Source: Kineococcus terrestris (lineage in GTDB: Bacteria; Actinomycetota; Actinomycetes; Actinomycetales; Kineococcaceae). Taken from it: 64,000 nucleotides of DNA. The stretch's first letter is position 1. Each line of letters begins with the position of its first letter. Location of the stretch: the NCBI RefSeq assembly GCF_041020765.1, contig NZ_JBEUEJ010000004.1, one strand, 5' to 3'. The notes beneath the pieces are model-generated. The model worked only from the letters and a program-made list of their open reading frames with translations. It was not told the DNA's origin and did no database searches. The position numbers and the translations under genes are program-made. Positions 35,017 through 43,270 of the stretch are shown piece by piece.

Positions 35017-35742
35017 TCAGCGCCGCCGCAGCTTGTCCTTCGCCTCGCGCACCGCGTCCACCCCGAAGATCTCCGCGACGATGCTGAGGTAGAGCTGGTC
35101 GGGCACGGGCAGCCAGTCCACGTCGTGCAGGGCCTGGTCCTGCCCGGCGGACTCCATGACGAACTCGCCGTACCCGAGCAGGCGGCCCGGCAGCGACTGG
35201 TTGTAGCTCATGTCCGTGACCTTCGAGACGGGCATCATCGCGACGCGGCGGTTGAGCACCCCGTACGTCAGCAGGAGGCGGCGGTCGGTGGCGACGAACC
35301 AGTCGACCCGCCAGGACAGCAGGTGCCACACCGCGCGCGCGAACAGCGCCGCCCAGCCGAGCAGCAGCAGCTCGGGCAGGTACGGCGTCCCGTCCAGCAG
35401 CTCCAGGTTCAGCCACAGCCAGAGCGCGAACCCGGCGGCGGCGCTGGCGACCGGTTCGGCCAGCCGGGCCGGGTGCCGGCGGACCGCCACGACGAGCCGC
35501 TCGCTCGGCAGGACGTACCGGCGCACCGAGCGCGGCAGGTCCCCGACGTCCGCGCCGACGGGCTCGGCACCGCGACGCGCGGGCCGGCGGTCGCCCCGGG
35601 GCGGGGCGGCGCGGTCGGCGCGGTCCTCGACGCCCGGGTCGGGCGGCGGCTCGGCGGGCAGGTCGCGCAGCAGGTCCGCGCCGTCCGGCCCGGGGATCAG
35701 CTCACCCGCGCGGCGCGCGGACGCCCGTCGCCACCAGCTCAC
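35017..35742 (-). CDS. membrane protein with bacterial PH domain
   Basis: Predicted 241 aa. A Pro/Asp/Arg-rich N-terminus (1-65) leads to two hydrophobic segments (about 95-145: GFALWLWLNLELL and LLLLGWAALFARAVWHLL). A bPH2-type domain with WFVATDRRLLLTYGVLNRRVAMMPVSKVTDMSY follows. The domain is typical of small actinobacterial membrane proteins of unknown role. GTG 35742 has a GAGGA upstream. The next gene upstream in the same direction, 28 bp away, is a small membrane peptide, so the two may be co-transcribed. Function unknown. Confidence 0.75.
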   Translation of the reverse strand: MSWWRRASARRAGELIPGPDGADLLRDLPAEPPPDPGVEDRADRAAPPRGDRRPARRGAEPVGADVGDLPRSVRRYVLPSERLVVAVRRHPARLAEPVASAAAGFALWLWLNLELLDGTPYLPELLLLGWAALFARAVWHLLSWRVDWFVATDRRLLLTYGVLNRRVAMMPVSKVTDMSYNQSLPGRLLGYGEFVMESAGQDQALHDVDWLPVPDQLYLSIVAEIFGVDAVREAKDKLRRR

Positions 35743-35770
35743 CGCGACCAGCTCCTCGACGACGCGGGGT

Positions 35771-35935
35771 TCAGCCGGTGAGGACGCCGTCGAAGAAGCC
35801 GGCGATGCTGCTGACGACCTGCCCGAGGGCCTCGCCGACGCTGCGCACGAAGTCGGCGGCCTGGTCGGGCGCCCGGTACACCGCGTACAGCGCGAACACC
35901 ACGAGGACCCACCACAGCACCCTGCGCCACCTCAT
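35771..35935 (-). CDS. small single-pass membrane protein (54 aa)
   Basis: Predicted 54 aa: MRWRRVLWWVLVVFALYAVY gives a basic start and one membrane helix, followed by an amphipathic segment (RAPDQAADFVRSVGEALGQV) and a hydrophobic end. ATG 35935 has GGAGGG seven bases upstream; a longer frame to 36004 lacks a comparable signal. It probably shares a transcript with the PH-domain gene downstream. I do not recognise a named family. Confidence 0.6.
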   Translation of the reverse strand: MRWRRVLWWVLVVFALYAVYRAPDQAADFVRSVGEALGQVVSSIAGFFDGVLTG

Positions 35936-36091
35936 GCTCGTTCCCTCCTGCGTGCGGACTGCGTGCGGACCGGGGACCGCGCGGGAGGCCCGCGCGGGGC
36001 TCATCCTGCACGACGCGGGAGGTGGTGACGATCTCCCCCGCCGGGCGCCGGCGAGCGGGCCGCGAGCTCCCGGACGGGTCGCGGGCGGTTC

Positions 36092-36727
36092 TCAGACGAC
36101 CCCGTACAGCCGGTCCCCCGCGTCGCCGAGGCCGGGGACGATGTACCCGGAGGAGTCCAGCCGCTCGTCGACGGCGGCGGTGACGACGGTGACGGCCGCC
36201 ACGTCGTCGAACGCGGTGCGCACGACCTCCAGGCCCTCGGGGGCGGCGAGCAGGCAGATGGCGGTGACGTCGCGCGCGCCGCGCTCGAGCAGGTAGGTGA
36301 TGGAGGCGACGAGCGTTCCGCCCGTGGCGAGCATCGGGTCCAGCACGTAGCACTGCCGGCCGGACAGGTCGTCGGGCAGGCGGTTCGCGTACGTGGTCGC
36401 CTGCAGCGTCTCCTCGTCGCGGATCATCCCCAGGAACCCGACCTCCGCGGTCGGCAGCAGGCGGACCATCCCGTCGAGCATCCCCAGCCCGGCCCGCAGG
36501 ATCGGCACGACGATCGGCTTGGGGGTGGACAGGCGCACCCCGACGGTCGGCGACACCGGCGTGGTGACCGGGTGGGGTTCGACCCGCACGTCGCGGGTGG
36601 CCTCGTAGGCGAGCAGCGTGACGAGCTCGTCGGCCAGGCGGCGGAACGTCGGGGAGTCCGTGCCGCGGTCGCGCAGCGCGGTGAGTTTGTGGGCGACGAG
36701 GGGGTGGTCGATGACGGACAGGCGCAT
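36092..36727 (-). CDS. upp: uracil phosphoribosyltransferase
   Basis: Predicted 211 aa, full length. The PRPP-binding loop YVLDPMLATGGTLVASI and the uracil-specific end SSGYIVPGLGDAGDRLYG are both intact, as is VPILRAGLGMLDGM. It converts uracil and PRPP to UMP in pyrimidine salvage. ATG 36727 has TAGGTT eight bases upstream with no SD, so a leaderless transcript is likely. It is monocistronic and divergent from the tRNA deaminase pair. No uracil permease is adjacent. Confidence 0.96.
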   Translation of the reverse strand: MRLSVIDHPLVAHKLTALRDRGTDSPTFRRLADELVTLLAYEATRDVRVEPHPVTTPVSPTVGVRLSTPKPIVVPILRAGLGMLDGMVRLLPTAEVGFLGMIRDEETLQATTYANRLPDDLSGRQCYVLDPMLATGGTLVASITYLLERGARDVTAICLLAAPEGLEVVRTAFDDVAAVTVVTAAVDERLDSSGYIVPGLGDAGDRLYGVV

Positions 36728-36735
36728 GGGCGACG

Positions 36736-36741
36736 AACCTA
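36736..36741 (-). promoter_or_regulatory. -10 element of upp
   Basis: TAGGTT (minus strand) eight bases before the upp ATG. It predicts initiation at or beside the start codon. Confidence 0.5.
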
Positions 36742-36825
36742 CTGCCGCCGCGGCGCCCGGGACACCGCCCGCGGGCGCCGCGCGGACGCTGGCCCGCCGC
36801 GCGGTGCGGCTGCCACGATGAGCCC

Positions 36826-37425
36826 GTGGCGTACTTCACGGCGGTCCTGGTACCCGACGGCGGCGGCTGGCGCGCGGTCGACGTGGACGTGCAGGCGGGT
36901 TCCCCGGAGGAACTGGGCGACGTGCTGCGCGGCGCGGCCGACGAGGACGGCGGCGAGGCCGTCGCCGTCCTCGAGCGCGAGGACGAGTGGTTCGCCCTCG
37001 TCCGCGCCGGCGGCGACGGGCGCGGGGAGGACGACGTGCGGGTGTTCGTCTCCGACGCCGTGGCCGCGGGCTCCAGCCGGTTCGCCGAGCTGTTCGCGGA
37101 ACTGCCCGCCGCCGACGCCGGCCTGCGCCGGCCTGGCCCCGCGGGCGCGGAGGAACCGGACGAGCCGGCGGACCTCGACGACGGGGACGGCGGGGACGAG
37201 GGGGCGGACGACGGGGCCGGCGACGAGCCGGACGTCGCCGACCTGGCCGCCCCGGCCGTGCCGGAGGAGGACGTGTGGGCCGGCGACCCCCACCTGCTGG
37301 AGGACCTCGGCTGCCCCGCACCGGTGCTGCTGCGGTTGTCGGCCAGCGGCGCGGACCCGGCGGAGGCGACCGTCGAGGTCGGGGAGCTGCTCGGGTTCGC
37401 CGACGTCCTGGAGTCGCTGCGCTGA
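36826..37425 (+). CDS. tRNA adenosine deaminase-associated protein
   Basis: Predicted 199 aa, very acidic. The N-terminal half (YFTAVLVPDGGGWRAVDVDV) resembles the family always found next to tadA in actinobacteria; the middle is an Asp/Glu/Gly-rich linker (about 105-145) and the end reads DLGCPAPVLLRLS-to-ADVLESL. Its task is unproven. Conservation next to TadA suggests a helper or regulator of wobble-A deamination. GTG 36826 has CACGAT six bases upstream (leaderless type). It is followed by tadA with 35 bp between its stop and the likely tadA start. Confidence 0.8.
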   Translation: MAYFTAVLVPDGGGWRAVDVDVQAGSPEELGDVLRGAADEDGGEAVAVLEREDEWFALVRAGGDGRGEDDVRVFVSDAVAAGSSRFAELFAELPAADAGLRRPGPAGAEEPDEPADLDDGDGGDEGADDGAGDEPDVADLAAPAVPEEDVWAGDPHLLEDLGCPAPVLLRLSASGADPAEATVEVGELLGFADVLESLR

Positions 37426-37460
37426 GCGGGCCTGCGCCGCGGCCGGAGTGGCTGCGCTGG

Positions 37461-37895
37461 ATGGGGGCGGCGCTGGAGGAGGCGCGCGCGTGCCTGGCGA
37501 CGGGCGACGTGCCCGTGGGCGCGGTCGTCGTCGGCCCGGGCGGCGAGGTCCTCGGCGCCGGCCGCAACGAGCGGGAGGCGGCCGGCGACCCCACGGCGCA
37601 CGCGGAGGTGCTCGCGCTGCGGGCGGCGGCGCGCTCGCGCGGCGGGTGGCGGCTGGACGGCTGCACGCTCGTGGTGACGCTGGAGCCGTGCGTCATGTGC
37701 GCGGGGGCGACGGTGCTGGCGCGCGTGGAGCGGCTGGTGCTGGGCGCGTGGGACCCGCGGTTCGGCGCGGCGGGCTCGCTGCGCGACGTGGTCCGCGACC
37801 GCCGCCTGAACCACGTGGTCGAGGTGGTCGGCGGGGTCCGCGAGGAGGAGTGCGGGGAACTGCTGGACGGCTTCTTCGCCGCCCGGCGGTCGTGA
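37461..37895 (+). CDS. tadA: tRNA(Arg) adenosine-34 deaminase TadA
   Basis: Predicted 144 aa. The zinc and catalytic signature is complete: HAEV (His and proton-shuttling Glu) and TLEPCVMCAGA (PCxxC). GDVPVGAVVV near the start and FGAAGSLRDVV are typical. It converts A34 to inosine in tRNA-Arg(ACG), and that tRNA is encoded 4 kb upstream. I placed the start at ATG 37461, which gives the usual N-terminus MGAALEEARACLATGDVP. The frame is open upstream to the end of the partner gene, but only through CTG/GCG codons. Confidence 0.92.
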   Translation: MGAALEEARACLATGDVPVGAVVVGPGGEVLGAGRNEREAAGDPTAHAEVLALRAAARSRGGWRLDGCTLVVTLEPCVMCAGATVLARVERLVLGAWDPRFGAAGSLRDVVRDRRLNHVVEVVGGVREEECGELLDGFFAARRS

Positions 37896-37961
37896 GCGCG
37901 GGACGCGGGGGCGCCCCGCGGCGGTCACGGCGACCGGCGGCCGCCGTGTAAGGTTGTCCGC

Positions 37962-38048
37962 GGTGGTGTGTCCGAGCGGCCTAAGGAGCACGCCTCGAAA
38001 GCGTGTGAGGGGGCGACTCCTCCGTGGGTTCAAATCCCACCGCCACCG
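37962..38048 (+). tRNA. tRNA-Ser (CGA anticodon)
   Basis: Acceptor GGTGGTG/CGCCACC (one G-U), anticodon stem CACGC/GCGTG with loop CTCGAAA (CGA), long variable arm and T-loop GGTTCAAAT. A -10-like TAAGGT lies a few bases upstream. Confidence 0.95.
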
Positions 38049-38056
38049 CTCGAAGG

Positions 38057-38090
38057 ACGAGGGCCCCCGGCGCGCGCCGGGGGCCCTCGT
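38057..38090. terminator. terminator after tRNA-Ser(CGA)
   Basis: ACGAGGGCCCCCGGCGC and its exact reverse complement abut to form a 34-base perfect palindrome. It lies between the tRNA and the convergent LytR-C gene and can serve both. Confidence 0.7.
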
Positions 38091-38117
38091 CGTTCCCGCC
38101 GTCCCCGCGGCGGTGGC

Positions 38118-38786
38118 TCAGCATCCGGGCGGCAGCGGCGCCGGCGGCGGCTGCAGGGCGTCCTCCGGGGCCAGCTCGGCGTAGGCGTCGCCCAGGACGA
38201 GCTCGACGACGCCCACCTCGGCGTCCTCGGCCAGCTGCGCGCCCGGGACGCGCGCGGCCACCGCGCGCGCCGGCTCCAGCAGCTGCGGGGGGTGGCGCAC
38301 GACGGCGCTGACCGGCCCGGCGGGCTCGGCGGCGTTGGCGACGTCGCTGACGACGAACCCCCGCGCGCGCAGCTCGGCGGCGACCCCGGCGGCCAGCCCG
38401 CGGCGCCCCGTGCTGTTGAGGACGGCCACGGTGACGTCGGCGGGCGCGGCCAGCGCCGGGTCGGCCGGCGCGCACACCGGGCCCGCGGGCGCCGCCGACG
38501 GCGTCGGGCGCAGCGCGGCGGGGATCCGGTCGGTGGCCACGAGGGCGGCGACCCCGCCCGTGGCGAGGACGGCCGCCACGACGACGGCGAACACGACGCG
38601 CTGGCGCACGAGCCGGCGGTGCCGGCGCCGCGACAGCGCCTCCTCGACGGCCACCTCGTCCAGGTCGTCGCGCTGGTCCTCGGGCTGGTCGCCCGGCTGC
38701 TCGTCGAGCTGGTCGTCGCGCTCGTCCCGGTCCTCGTCCTGGCGCGCGCCGCCCGGGGCGCCGCCGCCCTCCCGCCGCTCGTCCAC
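38118..38786 (-). CDS. membrane-anchored LytR C-terminal domain protein
   Basis: Predicted 222 aa. A very acidic cytoplasmic N-terminus (1-50), a basic stop-transfer and one membrane helix (about 64-86) precede an extracellular LytR_C domain: DVTVAVLNSTGRRGLAAGVAAEL and DVANAAEPAG with VELVLGD near the end. The domain is found as an accessory in cell-wall polymer ligases and alone in actinobacteria; it has no known catalytic activity. GTG 38786 has GGAGGG upstream. A 15-bp gap follows the VapB-like gene, so the two are probably one operon. Confidence 0.82.
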   Translation of the reverse strand: MDERREGGGAPGGARQDEDRDERDDQLDEQPGDQPEDQRDDLDEVAVEEALSRRRHRRLVRQRVVFAVVVAAVLATGGVAALVATDRIPAALRPTPSAAPAGPVCAPADPALAAPADVTVAVLNSTGRRGLAAGVAAELRARGFVVSDVANAAEPAGPVSAVVRHPPQLLEPARAVAARVPGAQLAEDAEVGVVELVLGDAYAELAPEDALQPPPAPLPPGC

Positions 38787-38801
38787 GTCCGCCCCTCCCG
38801 C

Positions 38802-39101
38802 TCAGTCCGGCAGCACGAGGACGCGGGCGTGCAGCACCTGTCGCTGGTGCAGGGCCGCCCGCACGGCGCGGTGCAGCCCGTCCTCGAGGTAGAGCCGTCC
38901 GCGCCAGGAGACCACGTGCGCGAACAGGTCGCCGTAGAACGTGGAGTCCTCCGCGAGCAGCGCCTCGAGGTCCAGGGTCCGCTTGGTCGTCGTCAGCTCG
39001 CACAGGCGCACCTGCCGCGGCGCGACGTCGGCCCACTGGGCGGGGGTGCTGAACCCGTGGTCGGGGTAGGGGCGCCCCTCGCCGACGGCCTGGAAGATCA
39101 C
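38802..39101 (-). CDS. conserved actinobacterial protein, often labelled VapB-type antitoxin
   Basis: Predicted 99 aa. It reads VIFQAVGEGRPYPDHGFSTP, then WADVAPRQVRLCELTTTKRTL, LLAEDSTFYGDLFAHVV and a strongly conserved DGLHRAVRAALHQRQVLHAR. Close relatives across actinobacteria carry a VapB-family antitoxin label, yet no VapC toxin lies next to it here; the neighbour is the LytR-C protein. The fold looks more like a ParB/sulfiredoxin-type nuclease-like protein. Function uncertain. GTG 39101 has TAGACT eight bases upstream (leaderless). A longer open frame is antisense to the tRNA. Confidence 0.75.
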   Translation of the reverse strand: MIFQAVGEGRPYPDHGFSTPAQWADVAPRQVRLCELTTTKRTLDLEALLAEDSTFYGDLFAHVVSWRGRLYLEDGLHRAVRAALHQRQVLHARVLVLPD

Positions 39102-39109
39102 GTCGCGGG

Positions 39110-39115
39110 AGTCTA
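39110..39115 (-). promoter_or_regulatory. -10 element of the VapB-like gene
   Basis: TAGACT (minus strand) eight bases before GTG 39101. Confidence 0.5.
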
Positions 39116-39206
39116 GGCGCTGGGCGGCCCCGCGGGCGGGAGGACGCACGGGCGGGCCGGGACGACGACGGCCCGCCCCAGGAGCACCGGGACGGGCCGT
39201 CGGCCG

Positions 39207-39291
39207 CGGAGGATGCGGGATTTGAACCCGCGAGGGCGTTAACCCAACACGCTTTCCAAGCGTGCGCCATAGGCCACTAGGCGAATCCTCC
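39207..39291 (-). tRNA. tRNA-Ser (GGA anticodon)
   Basis: On the minus strand: acceptor GGAGGAT/ATCCTCC, anticodon stem CACGC/GCGTG with loop TTGGAAA (GGA), long variable arm and T-loop GGTTCAAAT. No CCA is encoded. A -10-like TACGCT lies about ten bases before the 5' end. Confidence 0.95.
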
Positions 39292-39386
39292 AGGGCTCCC
39301 AGCGTAGCGCCCCGCCGGGAGTGCCGACGACGCGGGCGCGTCCGGAGCCGGGCCGCGGTCGCGTTCGCAGTCACGCCACGGGCGCG

Positions 39387-39416
39387 TTTGGAGGGCGCGG
39401 GCACGGCACGTAGAGT
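39387..39416 (+). promoter_or_regulatory. promoter of the SRP RNA gene
   Basis: TTTGGA (39387-39392), 18 bases, then TAGAGT (39411-39416). The predicted start is eight to nine bases on, exactly at the 5' end of the folded RNA (39425). Confidence 0.65.
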
Positions 39417-39424
39417 GCTGCTCA

Positions 39425-39512
39425 GACCCCTCGTGCGGCGTCACCCCGCTGAACCCCCCCAGGGCCGGAAGGCAGCAAGGGTAGGTGGGCTCTGGCGGGT
39501 GCACGGGGGGTC
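39425..39512 (+). ncRNA. ffs: signal recognition particle RNA (small bacterial type)
   Basis: The conserved apical core GGCCGGAAGGCAGCAAGGGTA carries the GGAA tetraloop and the asymmetric A/C internal loop that bind Ffh. The ends GACCCCTCGTGC and GCACGGGGGGTC pair to close the stem. It forms the SRP with Ffh and targets membrane proteins. It lies just before dnaX, a common actinobacterial order. Confidence 0.93.
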
Positions 39513-39569
39513 CCTCGCGTCCACCCCTCCCCCGCCCGCGGGGGTCTGGGTCGTGTCGGGTCCGGCGGT

Positions 39570-39575
39570 TAGCCT
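39570..39575 (+). promoter_or_regulatory. -10 element of dnaX
   Basis: TAGCCT seven bases before GTG 39583, predicting a leaderless dnaX mRNA. Confidence 0.5.
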
Positions 39576-39582
39576 CGGTGCC

Positions 39583-41973
39583 GTGACGACCGCCCTGTAC
39601 CGCCGCTACCGGCCCCAGAGCTTCGCGGAGGTCATCGGGCAGGAGCACGTCACCGCGCCGCTGTCCCAGGCGCTGGCCAAGGGCCGCGTCACGCACGCCT
39701 ACCTGTTCTCCGGCCCGCGCGGCTGCGGCAAGACCACCAGCGCGCGCATCCTGGCCCGCTGCCTGAACTGCGCCCAGGGCCCGACCCCGACGCCCTGCGG
39801 GGTGTGCGAGTCGTGCACGAGCCTGGCCCGCGGCGGCCCCGGCAGCGTCGACGTCGTCGAGATCGACGCGGCCAGCCACGGCGGCGTGGACGACGCCCGC
39901 GACCTGCGCGAGCGGGCGACCTTCGCCCCCGCGCGCGACCGCTTCAAGGTCTTCATCGTCGACGAGGCGCACATGGTCTCCCCGCAGGGCTTCAACGCGC
40001 TGCTGAAGACGGTGGAGGAGCCGCCGCCGCACGTGAAGTTCGTCTTCGCCACGACCGAGCCGGACAAGGTCCTGACGACGATCCGCTCGCGCACCCACCA
40101 CTACCCCTTCCGGCTGGTGCCGCCGGCCACGCTGACCACCTACCTGACCGACCTGGCCGGCCGCGAGGGCGTGCGGGTCGGCAAGGGCGTCCTGCCGCTG
40201 GTGGTCCGCGCGGGCGGCGGGTCGGTCCGCGACTCCCTGTCCGTGCTGGACCAGCTGATCGCCGGCGCCGGGGACGAGGGCGTCACCTACGACCTGGCGG
40301 TGGCCCTGCTGGGGTACACGCACGCCGCGCTGCTGGACGACGTCGTGGAGGCCCTCGCGGCCGGGGACGCGGCGACGGTCTTCCGCGTCGTCGAGCGCGT
40401 CGTGGACTCCGGCCAGGAGCCGCGCCGCTTCGCCGACGACCTGCTGCAGCGGCTGCGCGACCTCGTCGTCGTCGCCGCCGTGGGCGAGGAGGCCGGGCAC
40501 GCGCTGGGGCTGCCCGAGGACCAGCTGGACCGGCTGCGCGCGCAGGCCGCGCACCTGGGACGGGCCGGGACCTCCCGCGCGGCCGACGTCGTCGCCGCGG
40601 GCCTGGAGCAGATGACGGGCGCGACGTCGCCGCGGCTGCAGCTGGAGCTGCTGTGCGCGCGGCTGCTGCTGCCGGGCGCCGACCCGGACGGCGGGCTGGC
40701 CCCGCGCGTGGAGCGCATCGAGCGGCGGCTGAGCACCGGCCTGCCGCTGCCCGGCGCCCCGTCCGTCGCGGCCGCCCCGGCTCCCGCGGCGCCGCTGCCC
40801 GCCCGCACCGCGGAGCCCCCCGCCGCCGCGGAGCCCCCCGCCGCGGCGCCCGCGGCGGACGCGCCCGCCGCCGCCCGTCCCGCACCGGCGGACGGAGCGC
40901 CCGCCCCCGCGGCGGCACCGGCCGCTGCCGCGGCGCAGGACGCTCCCGCCGAGCCGGCCGCCGCCGAGCGGGGCGGCTGGCCCGTGGCGCGCACCCCGGG
41001 CGCACCGGTCGAGCCCGCCCCGGCGCCCGACGCCGCACCCCCCGCCGGCACCGCGGACACCGCTCCCACCGCTCCCGCCCCGGCGGTCCCGGGGACCGGC
41101 GAGGGCGAGACGGTGCGCCGCCTGTGGACGGACGTGCTCGGCGCGCTGTTCGCCCTCAAGCGCACGACGTGGTCGCTGGTCAGCGAGAACGCCACCGTGG
41201 CGGACTGCCGCGGCGGCGTGCTGACGCTGCACTTCACGACCGCCGGCCTGGCGTCGGCGTTCACCCGCGGCAGCCACCCCGGGTTCGTCGCCGAGGCGCT
41301 GCTGGACGTCACCGGCATCGAGGCGAGCGTGCAGGCCACCGCGCCGGGCCTGGACGGCACCGGCGGGGCCGCGGGGCGGGGCGGTGCGGGGGCGCGCGGC
41401 GGCCGGCCGGCGCGGTCCCGGCGCCCCTCCTCGCAGGAGTGGTCGCGCCCCGCGGCGCCTCCCGCCGGCCCCGCCGCTCCGGCGTCCTCGGGGCCCGCGC
41501 CGGCCGAGCGCCCGCCCGCCCGCCCGGGCGGCCCCGGCGGGCCCGGCGCTCCGGAGGGCTCCCGCCCGGCGTCCGCACCGGCACCGTCGGCCCCGCCGCA
41601 GGCCGACGACGGCTGGGTGCCGCCGGAGGAGCCGATCGAGGACCCCGGCGAGGAGCTGCTGTCCGCTCCGCGCCGGTCGCCGGCCCCGCAGCCCGACCGC
41701 CCCGCGGCCCCGTCGGCCGCTGCCGCCCCGGCGGCGGCTCCGGCGGGCCCGCAGGACCGGGCTCCCGCGGGCCCGCGGGCCCGGCCCGCCCGGCCGGCGC
41801 CCGAGCGGACGCCGTCCCCGGCCGCCGCGGCGCCGGGGACCGCCGGGGCCCCCGGCGTCGAGGACACCCCCAGCCGCGACGACGAGGACGCCGACGACTC
41901 GCGGCTGGTCGGCGCGGCCGTCGTCGAGCAGATCCTCGGCGGCACGGTCATCGCCACCGACGACGGCCGCTGA
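39583..41973 (+). CDS. dnaX: DNA polymerase III gamma/tau subunit
   Basis: Predicted 796 aa. The clamp-loader AAA+ core (1-365) has Walker A GPRGCGKTTSAR, the Cys4 zinc module CLNCAQGPTPTPCGVCESC, Walker B VFIVDEAHM and the sensor-1 block FVFATTEPDKVLTTIRSR. Two long Ala/Pro-rich linkers (about 390-500 and 600-770) bracket a small domain (about 505-590: RRLWTDVLGALFALKRTTWS) equivalent to the tau C-terminal region. It loads the beta clamp with HolB. I see no A-rich slippery site, so only the full-length form is expected. GTG start fixed by the TAGCCT hexamer; no SD. Confidence 0.95.
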   Translation: MTTALYRRYRPQSFAEVIGQEHVTAPLSQALAKGRVTHAYLFSGPRGCGKTTSARILARCLNCAQGPTPTPCGVCESCTSLARGGPGSVDVVEIDAASHGGVDDARDLRERATFAPARDRFKVFIVDEAHMVSPQGFNALLKTVEEPPPHVKFVFATTEPDKVLTTIRSRTHHYPFRLVPPATLTTYLTDLAGREGVRVGKGVLPLVVRAGGGSVRDSLSVLDQLIAGAGDEGVTYDLAVALLGYTHAALLDDVVEALAAGDAATVFRVVERVVDSGQEPRRFADDLLQRLRDLVVVAAVGEEAGHALGLPEDQLDRLRAQAAHLGRAGTSRAADVVAAGLEQMTGATSPRLQLELLCARLLLPGADPDGGLAPRVERIERRLSTGLPLPGAPSVAAAPAPAAPLPARTAEPPAAAEPPAAAPAADAPAAARPAPADGAPAPAAAPAAAAAQDAPAEPAAAERGGWPVARTPGAPVEPAPAPDAAPPAGTADTAPTAPAPAVPGTGEGETVRRLWTDVLGALFALKRTTWSLVSENATVADCRGGVLTLHFTTAGLASAFTRGSHPGFVAEALLDVTGIEASVQATAPGLDGTGGAAGRGGAGARGGRPARSRRPSSQEWSRPAAPPAGPAAPASSGPAPAERPPARPGGPGGPGAPEGSRPASAPAPSAPPQADDGWVPPEEPIEDPGEELLSAPRRSPAPQPDRPAAPSAAAAPAAAPAGPQDRAPAGPRARPARPAPERTPSPAAAAPGTAGAPGVEDTPSRDDEDADDSRLVGAAVVEQILGGTVIATDDGR

Positions 41974-41990
41974 GCGTCGTACCCGGCACG

Positions 41991-41996
41991 TAGGCT
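41991..41996 (+). promoter_or_regulatory. -10 element of recR
   Basis: TAGGCT six bases before GTG 42003, predicting a leaderless recR transcript of its own downstream of dnaX. Confidence 0.5.
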
Positions 41997-42002
41997 CACC
42001 GC

Positions 42003-42602
42003 GTGTACGAAGGCGTCGTCCAGGACCTCATCGACGAGCTCGGCAAGCTGCCGGGCGTCGGCCCCAAGAGCGCGCAGCGCATCGCGTTCCACCTGCTGGC
42101 GGCTGAGCCGGGCGACGTCCGCCGCCTCGCCGAGGTCCTCGTCGAGGTCAAGAGCAAGGTCCGCTTCTGCGAGGTGTGCGGCAACGTCGCCCAGGAGCAG
42201 CTGTGCCGGGTCTGCCGCGACCCGCGCCGCGACGCCAGCGTCATCTGCGTCGTGGAGGAGTCCAAGGACGTCGTCGCCATCGAGCGCACCCGCGAGTTCC
42301 GCGGCCGCTACCACGTGCTCGGCGGCGCGATCAGCCCGATGGAGGGCGTGGGCCCGGACGACCTGCGGGTGCGCGAGCTGCTGGGCCGGCTGTCCTCCGG
42401 CGAGGTGACCGAGACGATCATCGCCACCGACCCCAACCTGGAGGGCGAGGCGACCGCCACCTACCTGGCGCGGCTGCTGCGGCCGATGGGGCTGAAGGTC
42501 ACGCGGCTCGCCTCGGGGTTGCCCGTGGGGGGCGACCTGGAGTACGCCGACGAGGTGACGCTCGGACGGGCGTTCGCGGGACGGAGGTCGCTGGATGCCT
42601 GA
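42003..42602 (+). CDS. recR: recombination mediator RecR
   Basis: Predicted 199 aa, full length. The order is helix-hairpin-helix (LPGVGPKSAQRIAFHLL), Cys4 zinc finger (CEVCGNVAQEQLCRVC), TOPRIM domain (ICVVEESKDVVAIERT, GGAISPMEGVGPDDLRV, IIATDPNLEGEATATYLA) and the Walker B-like end. With RecO it loads RecA on SSB-coated gaps. The GTG is set by TAGGCT six bases before it. The stop overlaps the start of the DUF5063 gene by eight bases. Confidence 0.96.
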   Translation: MYEGVVQDLIDELGKLPGVGPKSAQRIAFHLLAAEPGDVRRLAEVLVEVKSKVRFCEVCGNVAQEQLCRVCRDPRRDASVICVVEESKDVVAIERTREFRGRYHVLGGAISPMEGVGPDDLRVRELLGRLSSGEVTETIIATDPNLEGEATATYLARLLRPMGLKVTRLASGLPVGGDLEYADEVTLGRAFAGRRSLDA

Positions 42603-43200
42603 CCACGTGGGAGCCGGGTCGCCGGGCGAGCCGGGGGCACCGGCCGGCGCCGGGGAGTGGGCGGAGCTGGCCGCGGCCACGGCGGCCGAGGCGCGCGCCT
42701 ACCTCGACGCCGTCACCGAGGTCGCCGCGGGGCGGATGGACGAGACGGCGCTGTCGGTGCTGCTGCTGGCCGTCAGCCAGGCGCTCGTGACGGGCGCGCG
42801 GCTGGGCGCGGTGGCCGACGTGGTGCCCGCGCGGCGCTTCGAGCCGGACGCCGGGCCCGACCCCGACGTCGACCCGCTGCGCACCGGCCTGGCCAACGTC
42901 CTCGACGGCGTGGACGACTACGCCGACGTCGTGGACCCGCTGACGAACGCCAAGCTGGTGCGCGGGGCGCTGTCGGACGACCTGGCCTCGGTGGCCGCCG
43001 ACCTCGTGCACGGGCTGCGCCACCACGAGCGCGGCGACGTCACCGAGGCGCTGTGGTGGTGGCAGTTCTCCTACCTGTCGACGTGGGGGCTGCGGGCGAC
43101 GGCCGCGCTGCGCGTGCTGCAGTCGCTGCTGGGCCACCTGCGCCTGGACGTGGACGCCGAGACGGCCTCCGACGCGGAGTTCGACGCCCTGCACCCTTGA
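42595..43200 (+). CDS. DUF5063 family protein
   Basis: Predicted 201 aa, acidic and helical. It matches the DUF5063 proteins that follow recR in actinobacteria: LLAVSQALVTGARLG, the block GLANVLDGVDDYADVVDPL, ALSDDLASVAADLVHGLRHH and EALWWWQFSYLSTWGLRATA. No function is known. ATG 42595 lies inside the recR 3' end (8-bp overlap), so the pair is co-transcribed and probably co-translated. A role tied to recombination or repair is inferred from position only. Confidence 0.8.
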   Translation: MPDHVGAGSPGEPGAPAGAGEWAELAAATAAEARAYLDAVTEVAAGRMDETALSVLLLAVSQALVTGARLGAVADVVPARRFEPDAGPDPDVDPLRTGLANVLDGVDDYADVVDPLTNAKLVRGALSDDLASVAADLVHGLRHHERGDVTEALWWWQFSYLSTWGLRATAALRVLQSLLGHLRLDVDAETASDAEFDALHP

Positions 43201-43256
43201 GCGCCGGCGGGCCCGGGGCCGCCGACGGCGCGCGCGGACCGGTCGTGCGCGATCGG

Positions 43257-43262
43257 TAGGAT
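43257..43262 (+). promoter_or_regulatory. -10 element of the aspartokinase gene
   Basis: TAGGAT eight bases before GTG 43271, the best TATA-like match of the leaderless set in this window. Confidence 0.5.
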
Positions 43263-43270
43263 CGCCCGTC

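Noticed and set aside
39584..41973. Programmed frameshift in dnaX (gamma form)
   Set aside because: No A- or U-rich slippery heptamer and no stop close by in the -1 frame with a stimulatory site that I can see.
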